A DNA stretch of 64,000 bases from Clostridia bacterium (GCA_017467865.1 JAFUKG010000030.1:1-64000); one strand, 5' to 3'; positions 16,192 through 24,676 are shown, counted from the stretch's first letter. Numbers and translations are program-made. Notes: generated by a model not told the origin, from the letters alone.

Positions 16192-17055
16192 ATGTTGGTA
16201 TCAGCAAAAGAGATGCTTCAAAAAGCAAAAAAAGGCCACTATGCAGTAGGTCAGTTCAATATTAATAACCTTGAATGGACAAAGGCTATCCTTCTCACCG
16301 CAGAAGAGATGAAGTCTCCCGTTATTCTCGGCGTTTCCGAAGGCGCAGGCAAATATATGTGCGGCTTCAAGACTGTTGTTAATATGGTAGAGGGCATGAT
16401 TGAAGGACTTGGAATTACAGTTCCCGTTGCTATCCACCTTGACCACGGAACCTACGAGGGTGCATATAAGTGCATTGAAGCAGGATTTTCTTCGGTTATG
16501 TTCGACGGCTCTCACTATCCTATTGAGGAGAATATCGCAAAAACTCAGGAGCTTATCAACGTTTGTAACGCAAAGGGTCTGTCTCTTGAAGCAGAGGTAG
16601 GCGCTATCGGCGGTGAAGAAGACGGCGTTGTAGGCGGCGGTGAGGTTGCTGACCCTAACGAATGTAAGATGATTGCAGACCTTGGCGTTACAATGCTTGC
16701 AGCAGGTATCGGTAACATCCACGGTAAGTATCCCGAAAATTGGGCAGGACTTCGTTTTGACACTCTTGCCGCTATTAACGAAAAGGTTGGCGATATGCCC
16801 CTCGTTCTTCACGGCGGTACAGGTATCCCTGCCGACATGATTAAGAAGGCTATCGACCTTGGCGTTTCTAAGATTAACGTTAACACCGAGTGCCAGCTTG
16901 CATTTGCTGCTGCTACACGTAAATATATCGAAGCAGGTAAAGACCTTCAGGGCAAGGGCTTTGACCCCAGAAAGCTCCTGGCAGACGGCGTAGAAGCAAT
17001 CAAGGCTACCGTTCGTGAAAAGATGGAGCTTTTCGGTTCAGTTAATAAAGCTTAG
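16192..17055 (+). CDS. fba: Class II fructose-1,6-bisphosphate aldolase
   Basis: 287 residues, as in the Bacillus FbaA type. It cleaves fructose-1,6-bisphosphate to DHAP and glyceraldehyde-3-phosphate in glycolysis, with Zn2+. Visible zinc-site and catalytic motifs: HLDHGTYEGA (near residue 83), SVMFDGSHYPIEENI, EAEVGAIGGEEDG, GNIHGKYPE and VLHGGTGIP. The strict conservation and the FbaA-like start (KEMLQKAKKGHYAVGQFNINNLEW) favour glycolytic aldolase over tagatose or IolJ-type enzymes. TATAAT at 16153-16158 is its probable -10 box. It stands between terminators as a single gene. Confidence 0.95.
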   Translation: MLVSAKEMLQKAKKGHYAVGQFNINNLEWTKAILLTAEEMKSPVILGVSEGAGKYMCGFKTVVNMVEGMIEGLGITVPVAIHLDHGTYEGAYKCIEAGFSSVMFDGSHYPIEENIAKTQELINVCNAKGLSLEAEVGAIGGEEDGVVGGGEVADPNECKMIADLGVTMLAAGIGNIHGKYPENWAGLRFDTLAAINEKVGDMPLVLHGGTGIPADMIKKAIDLGVSKINVNTECQLAFAAATRKYIEAGKDLQGKGFDPRKLLADGVEAIKATVREKMELFGSVNKA

Positions 17056-17134
17056 TTTGCATTGAAAAACTTCGCATTACTTCGGTTTTACTATTTGTTT
17101 TTAACTATTCATTATTAATCATTTAACAAAAGGA

Positions 17135-17158
17135 AAGGAGAGGGAACCCCCTCTCCTT
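17135..17158 (+). promoter_or_regulatory. Perfect hairpin just upstream of the ylmH start
   Basis: AAGGAGAGGG (17135-17144) pairs with CCCTCTCCTT (17149-17158) with loop AACC, ending 9 bases before the ATG at 17168. The only Shine-Dalgarno-like sequence (AAGGAG) is inside the left arm and no T-run follows, so this looks like a translation-controlling hairpin rather than a terminator. Confidence 0.5.
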
Positions 17159-17167
17159 AACATTATT

Positions 17168-17965
17168 ATGGATAAAAATGCACTTATAAACCGCTTTGCG
17201 GAAAACGACGGCGAAAAGATAAAATTCGCCCATATTATTGACCTTGCCCAGCGGTGCGAGAAAAGAAATATTGCTACCTCAACCGCCTTTCTTACCGAAG
17301 GGGAAAGGGCGAGAGTTGAAATGCTCCTTGGAGGGCTTGGCTTTCTTAACTTTGCCTTTTGGGGCGGCTATGAGGATGCCGAGCGTACCACTGCAGTTTT
17401 CTTGCCCGAATATATAGATAAAGCCGACAATGACACGGCGGATATTACCTTTGTGGGCGTTGAGGTAGATAAGTTCAATAAAAACGATGCGGAGTTTTCC
17501 CACCGCGATATCCTTGGCTCTCTTATGGGGCTTGGCATTGAACGTGAGGCGGTAGGTGATATCGTGGCAAAGGGCGGAGAAGGACACTTCGTTCTTCGCA
17601 AAAGCGTTTTGCCCTTTGTTCTTGAAAGCCTTGAAAAAATAGGACGATATCCTGTAAAGGTAAAAGAACGTCCCCATATGACCTTTGAAAGAAAGGACGA
17701 CTTTGAAGAAAAAAGCGACACCGTGGCGTCTATGAGACTTGACGGTATCGTGGCAAGTGTTTTTTCTTTATCCCGAAGCACTGCTTGTGAGAAAATCTCG
17801 GCAGGTCTGGTTCAGGTAAACGGTATCGTGTTAAAGAAAACCGATTCAGACGTAAAAGAAGGAGACAAAATCTCCCTAAAAGGACAGGGAAAAGCACTTC
17901 TCCTTAAAACCGACGGTTTTTCGCGAAAGGGAAGAATAAGAATAGTGTATAGGAAAAATAAGTGA
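17168..17965 (+). CDS. ylmH: YlmH-family RNA-binding protein with S4 domain
   Basis: 265 residues. The N-terminal ~170 residues are the YlmH-specific domain (QRCEKRNIATSTAFLTEGERARVEMLL, GGYEDAERTTAVFLPEYID), and residues ~180-245 are the S4 RNA-binding fold (RLDGIVASVFSLSRSTACEKISAGLVQVNGIVLKK). In other Gram-positives it sits next to division genes and binds ribosomal RNA or stalled ribosomes; here it stands alone. No ordinary ribosome site is close to the ATG; instead a perfect hairpin holds the AAGGAG. The start is supported by the match of MDKNALINRFAE to the family. Confidence 0.92.
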   Translation: MDKNALINRFAENDGEKIKFAHIIDLAQRCEKRNIATSTAFLTEGERARVEMLLGGLGFLNFAFWGGYEDAERTTAVFLPEYIDKADNDTADITFVGVEVDKFNKNDAEFSHRDILGSLMGLGIEREAVGDIVAKGGEGHFVLRKSVLPFVLESLEKIGRYPVKVKERPHMTFERKDDFEEKSDTVASMRLDGIVASVFSLSRSTACEKISAGLVQVNGIVLKKTDSDVKEGDKISLKGQGKALLLKTDGFSRKGRIRIVYRKNK

Positions 17966-18107
17966 AGCTTTTGGGGAGAACTTTTTGGCTTTGAGAGATT
18001 AATTGTTCTATTCGTGAAATAAGGTCTGAAAACATTTTATTATTTTACGCTAAAATCAAGAATTCTTTTATCATAAGTGTTATCTTGAGTGTTATCATAA
18101 GTATTAA

Positions 18108-18140
18108 AAAAGTGCTTGCGTTATGCAAGCACTTTTGTTT
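18108..18140 (+). terminator. Terminator after ylmH
   Basis: AAAAGTGCTTGC (18108-18119) with GCAAGCACTTTT (18125-18136), then GTTTT. It lies 140 bp past the ylmH stop; the stretch between holds an AT-rich direct repeat TTATCATAAGT (near 18069 and 18093) and no gene. Confidence 0.75.
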
Positions 18141-18142
18141 TA

Positions 18143-18182
18143 AAATTTTTGAAGGTCAAGGGAACTTTTTATAAAAAGTTCC
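18143..18182. repeat. GGGAACTTTTT palindromic intergenic repeat
   Basis: TTTTTGAAGGTCAAGGGAAC-type sequence with the palindrome GGAACTTTTT-ATA-AAAAAGTTCC. The same design recurs at 19537-19600 and, diverged, at 26779-26832. It lies just beyond the obg stop and may end its transcripts. Confidence 0.5.
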
Positions 18183-18191
18183 TTTGAAACA

Positions 18192-19463
18192 CTACTTAAC
18201 GTAGTCGAACTCGAAACCGTAGATAGAAATTGTGTCTCCGTCCTGAACGCCCTTTTCTTCAAGCTGTTCAAAGACCTTTGTTTTCTTGAGTACCTTGTGG
18301 AACCAGGCAAGGGACTCTCTGTCGTCGAAGTTTACGTTAGTCATCAGCCGTTCAAGCCATTCACCCTCAACTACCCAGACACCGCCCTTTGAAAGAGTGG
18401 CTTCAATGGTGTTGTCTCCCGTGGGCTCTATGGTCTCTTCTACGTATTCTGCCTCGTAGCGCTTAAGCTCAGGAAGGGTGGATAGAAGCCGTACCGTCTC
18501 GCGGAGCATTTCGTCAATGCCCGAGCGGGTTGCCGCCGAAACGTAGACAAGCTTCATATCGTGCTCTTTGGCATATTCTTCAAGTCTTGCCTTTGTTTCG
18601 TCCTCTACTCCTACGTCACATTTGTTTGCAACAAGTATCTGAGGGCGGGTCGCCATTTCGGGATTGTAGCGTTCAAGCTCTTCGTTTATCTTTTCGATAT
18701 CGTCGATGGGGTCACGTCCCTCGGTAGACGCCGCATCAACAACGTGAAGAAGCAGTCTGCAGCGGTCAACGTGACGCAAGAACTCGTGTCCAAGTCCTGC
18801 TCCATCGCTTGCTCCCTCTATAAGTCCGGGGATATCTGCCATAACGAAGCTGGCGGTGTCAACCTTAACAACTCCAAGCATGGGGGAGAGGGTTGTGAAA
18901 TGGTAGTTTGCGATTTTGGGACGGGCAGCCGATACCATAGAGAGAATGGTCGATTTTCCAACGTTGGGAAATCCTACAAGTCCCACGTCTGCAAGCATTT
19001 TGAGCTCTAATACAAGGGTGCGTTCTTCACCGGGGGTTCCGCCCTTTGCAAAGCGGGGAATTTGACGGGTGGGGGTAGCAAAATGAGTATTACCAAAACC
19101 GCCTCTGCCGCCCTTAGCCGCAACAAAGCGCCCGTCAAGACCCATATCGTACATTATCTTACCGCTTTCGGCGTCCTTGATAAGTGTACCTTGAGGAACC
19201 TTGATGATAAGGTCCTCGGCGGTTTTGCCGTGGAACTTTTCACCCTTTCCGTCCTCGCCGTTACCTGCAACGAATTTTCTTCTGTATCTGAAGGGCAAAA
19301 GTGTATTTTCACCTGTGTCTACTTCAAAAACAATATTTCCGCCGTGACCGCCGTCACCGCCCGAGGGGCCTCCCACAGCAACGTACTTTTCACGGTGGAA
19401 CGCAACGGCACCGTTACCGCCGTTGCCTGCTTTTACGTAAATTTCTACTTTATCTATAAACAT
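18192..19463 (-). CDS. obg: Obg-family GTPase
   Basis: 423 residues from ATG at 19463. Obg domain (~1-158) is glycine rich (VKAGNGGNGAVAFHREKYVAVGGPSGGDGGHGG); G domain (~159-330) with G1 GFPNVGKST, G3 DIPGLIEGA and G4 NKCD; C-terminal OCT domain (~345-423). Obg binds the large ribosomal subunit and is essential for ribosome assembly and stress signalling. The frame continues to 19508, but MFIDKVEIYVKAG is the invariant family start; no strong ribosome site is visible before it. The gene follows rplU-prp-rpmA in the same direction, the usual Firmicutes order, but a terminator and repeat lie between. Confidence 0.96.
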   Translation of the reverse strand: MFIDKVEIYVKAGNGGNGAVAFHREKYVAVGGPSGGDGGHGGNIVFEVDTGENTLLPFRYRRKFVAGNGEDGKGEKFHGKTAEDLIIKVPQGTLIKDAESGKIMYDMGLDGRFVAAKGGRGGFGNTHFATPTRQIPRFAKGGTPGEERTLVLELKMLADVGLVGFPNVGKSTILSMVSAARPKIANYHFTTLSPMLGVVKVDTASFVMADIPGLIEGASDGAGLGHEFLRHVDRCRLLLHVVDAASTEGRDPIDDIEKINEELERYNPEMATRPQILVANKCDVGVEDETKARLEEYAKEHDMKLVYVSAATRSGIDEMLRETVRLLSTLPELKRYEAEYVEETIEPTGDNTIEATLSKGGVWVVEGEWLERLMTNVNFDDRESLAWFHKVLKKTKVFEQLEEKGVQDGDTISIYGFEFDYVK

Positions 19464-19536
19464 TATTTTTATCTTGAGGAAATGCTTTTTAAAAAAGCAC
19501 TCCCTCAAACTCCCACGAAAATTAATTTAAAAAACA

Positions 19537-19600
19537 TTAAAGTTTTTGAGGGGCAAGGGAACTTTTTTCAAAAAGTTCTCTTGTGGGTGTTAGGGCAAAG
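19537..19600. repeat. GGGAACTTTTT palindromic intergenic repeat, copy 2
   Basis: AAAGTTTTTGAGGGGCAAGG then GGGAACTTTTTTCAAAAAGTTC. Compared with the copy at 18143 the core palindrome is kept and the flanks vary. It lies in the rpmA-obg gap. Confidence 0.5.
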
Positions 19601-19623
19601 CCCTTAAGTGAAGTTTCAAAATA

Positions 19624-19650
19624 AAAGGAGTTGCTTTCGGCAACTCCTTT
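19624..19650 (-). terminator. Terminator after rpmA
   Basis: AAAGGAGTTGC (19624-19634) with GCAACTCCTTT (19640-19650), followed on the minus strand by TTATTTT. Confidence 0.85.
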
Positions 19651-19657
19651 CAGGTTC

Positions 19658-19930
19658 TTATCTAACGCTGACTTTCTTTCTTCCACCAGCCATAGGCTCG
19701 AACTTAACGATACCGTCGGTAAGTGCGAAAAGAGTGTCGTCAGATCCTCTTCCAACGTTTTCGCCGGGATGGATATGAGTTCCTCTCTGACGAACGAGGA
19801 TATTACCTGCTACACATGCCTGACCGTCAGCCTTCTTTGCGCCAAGTCTCTTGGACTCGGAATCACGTCCGTTCTTTGTAGAACCAACACCTTTTTTATG
19901 TGCAAAAAACTGTAAGCTTAATCTTAACAT
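19658..19930 (-). CDS. rpmA: Ribosomal protein bL27 with cleavable N-terminal extension
   Basis: 90 residues. The mature protein begins at [21 protein letters not shown], a part of the large subunit that reaches the peptidyl-transferase centre. It is preceded by MLRLSLQFF, the nine-residue Firmicutes extension that Prp protease removes between Phe and Ala. The gene for Prp lies immediately upstream in the same operon, which agrees with this. Gene order rplU-prp-rpmA is the classic one. Confidence 0.97.
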   Translation of the reverse strand: MLRLSLQFFAHKKGVGSTKNGRDSESKRLGAKKADGQACVAGNILVRQRGTHIHPGENVGRGSDDTLFALTDGIVKFEPMAGGRKKVSVR

Positions 19931-19959
19931 GACTCTTAATTTCCTTTCGTGATATTTTG

Positions 19960-20286
19960 TTACTTAAAGGTAACTCTTAGATTCTCGGGGTATTGCTCTT
20001 CTAAATCCTGAAGCTGTAGCATAAAGCCCTTGATAACGCCGTTCACCGAATTTTCAGTGCCCGGAATTACGTTCTCTACCGTTGCTTCTATCTTCGCCTC
20101 GTCTCCGTCAACAACGGTGGCAAGGTCGCACTTGAAAACCTCGGTAAGAGTATTGAGTACAAGGTTTGTCATTCCGCTGACTGCCGCACATACCACGTCG
20201 GGACCGTCAAGTTCAAACATGGCGTGGCCTGTCAGAGAAAAACCTTTAAACGACTCATCGGCTTTATAAAAAACTGCTTTAATCAT
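19960..20286 (-). CDS. prp: Ribosome-processing cysteine protease Prp
   Basis: 108 residues, full length for the family. The catalytic pair is His21 (LTGHAMFE) and Cys33 ([10 protein letters not shown]). Prp removes the N-terminal extension of L27 so that it can function in the ribosome. The start overlaps the rplU stop by one base (TAATG), and rpmA follows 29 bp later. Confidence 0.95.
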   Translation of the reverse strand: MIKAVFYKADESFKGFSLTGHAMFELDGPDVVCAAVSGMTNLVLNTLTEVFKCDLATVVDGDEAKIEATVENVIPGTENSVNGVIKGFMLQLQDLEEQYPENLRVTFK

Positions 20287-20597
20287 TATTTTGCAATCTT
20301 CTGAATCTGTACCTTTGTATAGGGCTGTCTGTGACCGATCTTCTTCTTGGAGTCCTTCTTGGGCTTATACTTCAAGATGTGGATCTTCTTGCCCTTACCG
20401 TTCTTAACAACGGTAGCGGTAACTGTGCATCCTGCAACAGTAGGAGTACCGGCAACAAAATTGTCACCATCGGAGAGCGCAAGCACGTTATCGAATGTAA
20501 CTTCAGCACCTGCTTCAACATCAAGCTTTTCAATAAAGATGATGTCGCCTTCCTGAACCTTGTACTGCTTTCCGCCTGTCTTGATTACTGCAAACAC
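20286..20597 (-). CDS. rplU: Ribosomal protein bL21
   Basis: 103 residues: [25 protein letters not shown] at the start and the [19 protein letters not shown] tail that contacts 23S rRNA. The likely start is GTG at 20597, 7 bp after GAGGTG (20610-20605); the GTG at 20606 lies inside that ribosome site and is rejected. First gene of rplU-prp-rpmA, with a leader of about 75 nt that may carry autoregulation. Confidence 0.95.
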   Translation of the reverse strand: MFAVIKTGGKQYKVQEGDIIFIEKLDVEAGAEVTFDNVLALSDGDNFVAGTPTVAGCTVTATVVKNGKGKKIHILKYKPKKDSKKKIGHRQPYTKVQIQKIAK

Positions 20598-20706
20598 GAA
20601 AAGCACCTCGCTTTCTATTAACGTCTCGCTACGGTAGGTTACTTAAAAAGTATTATACCCACAATATGCGGCATATTATTCTAACACTCCTCGGATGTTT
20701 TGTCAA
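20598..20706 (-). promoter_or_regulatory. Promoter and possible L21 leader of rplU-prp-rpmA
   Basis: On the minus strand TTGACA (20706-20701), 17-bp spacer, TAGAAT (20683-20678). The ~75-nt 5' leader that follows includes a short palindrome near ATATGCCGCATAT and the segment ACCTACCGTAGCGAGACG before GAGGTG. Bacillota carry L21 leaders in this position; whether this one folds like them cannot be settled here. Confidence 0.55.
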
Positions 20707-20723
20707 GTGTTTTTTTGAAATTA

Positions 20724-21869
20724 TTACTTTGCTGTCATAAATGAATGCAGGTAGTAAGAATTATCCGCTTTATATACTAAAGCTGTAAAGTAGTAGGGGT
20801 CGGGCTCATAATTGGGATAAGGTGAGTGATTTGGCTCTGTGGGCTCATACTGATAAATTTCCATTGTTATGCGATAATACTCTGTTGCGGTAACGTCGAA
20901 ATTATATCCATAAAGCTTTTTTGCACTTTCAAAGGAATCGTTGAGCTTTTCAACGTCGCTGTCGGGTAATTTTTCATATCCCAATACCTTGTATGCAACA
21001 AAAGGATTTTCTGTTGTTGAAGTATCCGATGCTCCCTTAGTGTTTGGATAATGAAGCTTTGCCATAGAGTCTCCGTCTTGGTTTTTGTATGCATTAAAGG
21101 CACTAACCGCAACTATAAGAGGCTCTTCTGTGCCTGTAAGGCTATCTGCCGTGTTAATCTTGCTTTTGTTAAGATTGTGCAGTGTAAAGTCGTTTCTGTC
21201 AGATTGCCTTTCGAGTCTTAATCCGCTGTAATCTCCCGTCGTATCCAAGGAAACCTTAGTGCTTGACGGAGTGCTTACTGATGGCTTTGTATTGACGTTA
21301 ACGTTCGTGTTTGTATTAACGTTAGGCTTAGATGTTGTGTTATTGTTAGTATTGGCATTAGTGTTAGTATTAGTGTTGGTGTTAGTGCTTGGTGCAGAGG
21401 GCTTTACCGTGGGCGCCATAGGTACAGAGGGCGTTGTGCTTGCGGAATTATCTGTTTTATCGTTGCCTATCTGAACTATGGTTACTCCGCTTTCCTTTTT
21501 ATCGTTGCTTGAAGTGTTACTGCTTGAAGTATTAAAGCGGTTACCCCCTGCGGAGGTGCTACCTGTATTACTTTGGGAGGAATCCGAGCTTCCTGCATTT
21601 ATATCGTTCATAAGACTGTCAAACTTATCTTTGGCACTCTCAATACCGCTTGTCTGATTGTTCTGGTCGGTGTATCCCGCTGCGTTGTCCGAAGAGTTGT
21701 CTTCGTAATAGCCGCTATTTGGGTCGTTGTAGACGTAATCATTGGTATTCTGGCTGTCAGTCACCTGATTGTCAGCAGGCAGGGAATTTTCCTCAATTTT
21801 CCCAAGAATACCGCCGACTAAACCCACAACTAAAACCGTTCCGAGTATAAGCTTTGTTTTACTATTCAT
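20724..21869 (-). CDS. Membrane-anchored secreted protein with long Asn/Thr/Ser linker
   Basis: 381 residues. An N-terminal hydrophobic helix (~6-24, LILGTVLVVGLVGGILG) is a signal anchor without lipobox. Residues ~30-215 are low complexity: Asp/Asn/Ser/Gln-rich, then a run of Asn-Thr dipeptides and Lys-Pro linkers. A compact C-terminal domain (~225-381) holds the Tyr-rich segment YYRITMEIYQYEP and ends FTALVYKADNSYYLHSF; I do not recognise it. The protein is likely exposed outside the membrane with the linker spanning the wall. It lies 15 bp behind galE, so the two are probably cotranscribed, perhaps linking it to cell-surface sugar synthesis. Confidence 0.75.
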   Translation of the reverse strand: MNSKTKLILGTVLVVGLVGGILGKIEENSLPADNQVTDSQNTNDYVYNDPNSGYYEDNSSDNAAGYTDQNNQTSGIESAKDKFDSLMNDINAGSSDSSQSNTGSTSAGGNRFNTSSSNTSSNDKKESGVTIVQIGNDKTDNSASTTPSVPMAPTVKPSAPSTNTNTNTNTNANTNNNTTSKPNVNTNTNVNVNTKPSVSTPSSTKVSLDTTGDYSGLRLERQSDRNDFTLHNLNKSKINTADSLTGTEEPLIVAVSAFNAYKNQDGDSMAKLHYPNTKGASDTSTTENPFVAYKVLGYEKLPDSDVEKLNDSFESAKKLYGYNFDVTATEYYRITMEIYQYEPTEPNHSPYPNYEPDPYYFTALVYKADNSYYLHSFMTAK

Positions 21870-21884
21870 TGTAGTAGTACCTCT

Positions 21885-22886
21885 TTACTTCTTCAGCTTG
21901 TTCACAGCATATCCCCAAGCCGAACGGCACATATCTTCAAGCCCAAGCTTTGTTTCCCAGCCAAGCTCGCTCTTTGCCTTGTCGGGGTTGGCGTAGCACA
22001 TAGGAATATCACCGGGACGGCGGGCGGTTATAACGTAGGGCACCTTAACGCCGTTTACCTTTTCAAAGGCGTTTACTATTTCAAGAACGCTGTATCCCTT
22101 GCCTGTTCCAAGATTGAAAATGTGAACGCCGGGCTCGGTCATTTTTTCGATAGATGCAACGTGACCGAGAGCAAGGTCGGTTACGTGGATGTAGTCTCTC
22201 ACACCCGTTCCGTCGGGAGTGGGGTAGTCGTTTCCGAATACGCTGAGCTGATAAAGCTCGCCTGCCGCTACCTTAACTATGTAGGGCATAAGGTTGTTGG
22301 GAATACCGTTGGGGTTTTCGCCGATAAGACCACTCTTGTGAGCCCCGATGGGGTTGAAGTAACGAAGGAGAGTTATGTTCCATTCCTTGTCAGAGGTGGC
22401 AAGGTCGGTATAAATCTTCTCTATCATAAGCTTTGTTGTGCCATAGGGATTGGTTGTGGAAAGAGGGAAATCCTCGGAAATGGGCACAGACTTGGGCTCG
22501 CCGTAAACTGTTGCCGAAGAAGAGAATATGAGCTTTTTACAGCCGTGCTCTGCCATAACCTCGGCAAGCACAACCGAGCTTGTAATGTTGTTGCGGTAGT
22601 AAAGGGCGGGCTTTTGCCACGATTCACCTACGGCTTTAAGTCCTGCAAAGTGAATTACGGCATCAATTTTGTTTTCTTCAAATATTTTTTCGGTGGGCTC
22701 TCTTTCTGTCAAATCAATAAGATAAAACTTGGGCTTCACTCCCGTGATTTCCTCAATTCTGTCAAGAACCGACTCAGAGGAGTTTGAAAGGTTGTCGGCA
22801 ATAATAACCTCATAACCTCTCTCGATAAGCTCAACAGCAGTATGTGAGCCGATATATCCTGTTCCGCCTGTAACCAGTATAGTCAT
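21885..22886 (-). CDS. galE: UDP-glucose 4-epimerase
   Basis: 333 residues, the normal length. NAD-binding GGTGYIGSH at residues 8-16; the catalytic Tyr-x3-Lys is in NPYGTTKLMIEK; DGTGVRDYIHVTDLALGH and the C-terminal RRPGDIPMCYANPDKAKSELGW are typical of GalE. It interconverts UDP-glucose and UDP-galactose for galactose use or surface polysaccharides. The frame runs to 22958, but AAAGGA precedes the ATG at 22886 and MTILVTGGTGYIGSH is the family start. Confidence 0.96.
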   Translation of the reverse strand: MTILVTGGTGYIGSHTAVELIERGYEVIIADNLSNSSESVLDRIEEITGVKPKFYLIDLTEREPTEKIFEENKIDAVIHFAGLKAVGESWQKPALYYRNNITSSVVLAEVMAEHGCKKLIFSSSATVYGEPKSVPISEDFPLSTTNPYGTTKLMIEKIYTDLATSDKEWNITLLRYFNPIGAHKSGLIGENPNGIPNNLMPYIVKVAAGELYQLSVFGNDYPTPDGTGVRDYIHVTDLALGHVASIEKMTEPGVHIFNLGTGKGYSVLEIVNAFEKVNGVKVPYVITARRPGDIPMCYANPDKAKSELGWETKLGLEDMCRSAWGYAVNKLKK

Positions 22887-22991
22887 ATCTTTATTCCTTT
22901 CTGAAACGAATTTTTCCTTATTTATATTAATGATAGCACACAACCCTTTCTTTTTCAAGAGAAAAAACGATTGTATGAGGGGATATTTTTG

Positions 22992-23020
22992 TTGACAAAT
23001 CGTGAATAATTTAATATAAT
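22992..23020 (+). promoter_or_regulatory. Sigma-A promoter for the zinc-ribbon cluster
   Basis: TTGACA (22992-22997), 17-bp spacer, TATAAT (23015-23020), a near-consensus promoter. Confidence 0.88.
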
Positions 23021-23062
23021 ATCATTAACGTAGTATATTATTTTTCTTGAAAGGAGAAAAAC

Positions 23063-23431
23063 ATGGCTTTTTTTGAAGATTTAGGTAAGAAGATTTCAAA
23101 GGCAAGTCAGAGCGTTGTTGATAAGGGCAAAGAGCTTGCTGATATAACGAAGATAAATCTTTCTATTTCCGACGAGGAAAGAAAGATAGACGAATGCTAC
23201 AAGAAGATAGGTAAGCTTTTCGTCGAAAAGATTGGAGACAGAGCAGAGGGGGAATTCTACGAGCTTGTTTCCGAGGTGCTCGGTGCAGAGAAGAAAATCA
23301 GCGAGTACAAACAGCAGATAAAGGACATTAAGGGCATCACGGTTTGCCCCAAATGTGCAAAAGAGCTTCAGGCTGATGCGGTTTTCTGCAACCATTGCGG
23401 AGCAAAGCTTGACGGCACCGAAGAACAGTAA
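23063..23431 (+). CDS. Coiled-coil protein with C-terminal zinc ribbon
   Basis: 122 residues. Residues 1-92 are helical and charged (EDLGKKISKASQSVVDKGKEL... EKKISEYKQQIKDIK), a likely coiled coil, followed by a zinc ribbon with CPKCAKEL...CNHCGAKL, two Cys pairs 16 apart. Such proteins are widespread in Clostridia and unnamed. It begins a three-gene plus-strand run of small proteins under a near-consensus promoter (22992-23020); the third gene also has a zinc ribbon. Function unknown. Confidence 0.8.
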   Translation: MAFFEDLGKKISKASQSVVDKGKELADITKINLSISDEERKIDECYKKIGKLFVEKIGDRAEGEFYELVSEVLGAEKKISEYKQQIKDIKGITVCPKCAKELQADAVFCNHCGAKLDGTEEQ

Positions 23432-23458
23432 ATATTTTAATTTAAGGAGATAAAAACT

Positions 23459-23878
23459 ATGAAAACAAAACTTGGCATTTCTATTGGACTTCTCGCTGCT
23501 CTTACTTATTTTGCAGCACTTTTCTCAGGCTTTGGCTTGGCTCTCATTTTCCTTGCAGGCTACATACTTCTTGTTGAAAGCGACGAATGGCTCAAGCGTA
23601 TGGCTGTTAAAGCGGTTGTATTTACCGTTACAATGACAGTTCTTTATTGGATCGTAAGCATCATCCCCGGTCTTTTCGGCGTGATTAACGATTTTATCGC
23701 TCTCTTCAACGGCGAATATTTCAGCATTGAGTGGATTTCAGATATCGTTGATATCCTTCACTCCGTTATTTCCTTTGTTGAGAATATCGTTCTTATCCTT
23801 CTTGGTATCAAAGCTCTTTCCAAGTCTACTATCTATATCCCCGTTATTGACGGAATGGTAAACAAATTCTTAGGATAA
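23459..23878 (+). CDS. Small membrane protein (3-4 helices)
   Basis: 139 residues with hydrophobic segments at ~6-38, ~50-72 and ~95-118, and a C-terminal YIPVIDGMVNKFLG tail. AAGGAG upstream of ATG. It sits between two zinc-ribbon protein genes (27 and 13 bp away), so these are almost certainly one operon. Not assigned to a family; a possible partner of the DUF4234 protein in the membrane. Confidence 0.75.
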   Translation: MKTKLGISIGLLAALTYFAALFSGFGLALIFLAGYILLVESDEWLKRMAVKAVVFTVTMTVLYWIVSIIPGLFGVINDFIALFNGEYFSIEWISDIVDILHSVISFVENIVLILLGIKALSKSTIYIPVIDGMVNKFLG

Positions 23879-23891
23879 TCAGGAGAATAAT

Positions 23892-24635
23892 ATGTTTTGT
23901 ACAAATTGCGGCAACCAGCTTGCCGATGACGCTCTTTTCTGTACCAATTGCGGACAGAAAATAGAAAAAGAAGAAGCCCCCGAGGTTGTTAACGAAGTAG
24001 TAGAAGAGGCCCCCAAGGCTGAGGAGACTCCTGTGGTAGAAGAAGCTCCCTTTGTCGAGGAAGCTCCCGCGGCTCCTGAAACTCCCGCGATTCCCGAAGA
24101 GCCTAAGGCTGAGGAGAAAAAGGAAACGCCCGCTGTTGTCAACGCTGTAAATAACACCGCAGACACACAGACACCTCCTACACGTCCCGTGAACACTTCA
24201 CACGCTACCTTCAACGAGGGTTACATAAAGACAGCTCCCGCACTTCAGCTTCCCACAAAGAGAGGCTTCCTTAAGTGCTTCTTCCTCGGACTTATAACAC
24301 TTGGCATTTACAATTTTGTAGTAAACGTAAAGATTTCCGAGGAAATCAACATTACTGCCAGCCGTTACGACGGACAGAGAACTATGCATTACGTGTTCGT
24401 GCTCCTTCTTTCGGGAATTACCCTTGGTATTTACCCTATCGTATGGCAGCACAAGCTTTGCAACAGACTTGGCAGAGAGGTTGCAAGAAGAGGCTATAAC
24501 TACAACTTCAGCGCATCTACTATGTGGCTGTGGGGAGTGCTCGGTTCTCTTATCATCATCGGTCCTATGATTTATATTCATAAGCTGATGAAGACAGTAA
24601 ACCTCATCAACACAAGCTATAATTATTACGGATAA
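23892..24635 (+). CDS. Zinc-ribbon plus DUF4234-type membrane protein
   Basis: 247 residues. The N-terminus is a zinc ribbon (FCTNCGNQL...FCTNCGQKI, residues 2-24), then an acidic Pro/Glu/Ala linker (~27-105) and a DUF4234-like membrane domain (~125-240) with LGLITLGIYNFV and SGITLGIYPIVWQHKLCNRLGRE, repeated IY helices typical of that family. Role unknown in the literature known to me. Third gene of the small operon; a hairpin terminator follows at 24642. Confidence 0.85.
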   Translation: MFCTNCGNQLADDALFCTNCGQKIEKEEAPEVVNEVVEEAPKAEETPVVEEAPFVEEAPAAPETPAIPEEPKAEEKKETPAVVNAVNNTADTQTPPTRPVNTSHATFNEGYIKTAPALQLPTKRGFLKCFFLGLITLGIYNFVVNVKISEEINITASRYDGQRTMHYVFVLLLSGITLGIYPIVWQHKLCNRLGREVARRGYNYNFSASTMWLWGVLGSLIIIGPMIYIHKLMKTVNLINTSYNYYG

Positions 24636-24641
24636 AATAAA

Positions 24642-24676
24642 GGGCGACGGTTCGCGCTGTCGCCCGCTTTTTTTAT
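24642..24676 (+). terminator. Terminator after the zinc-ribbon cluster
   Basis: GGGCGAC (24642-24648) with GTCGCCC (24659-24665), then GCTTTTTTT. Confidence 0.85.

Noticed and set aside
21290-21420. Asn-Thr coding repeat as a regulatory or mobile repeat
   Set aside because: It is in frame in the linker of a secreted protein and is explained by low-complexity Asn/Thr codons.
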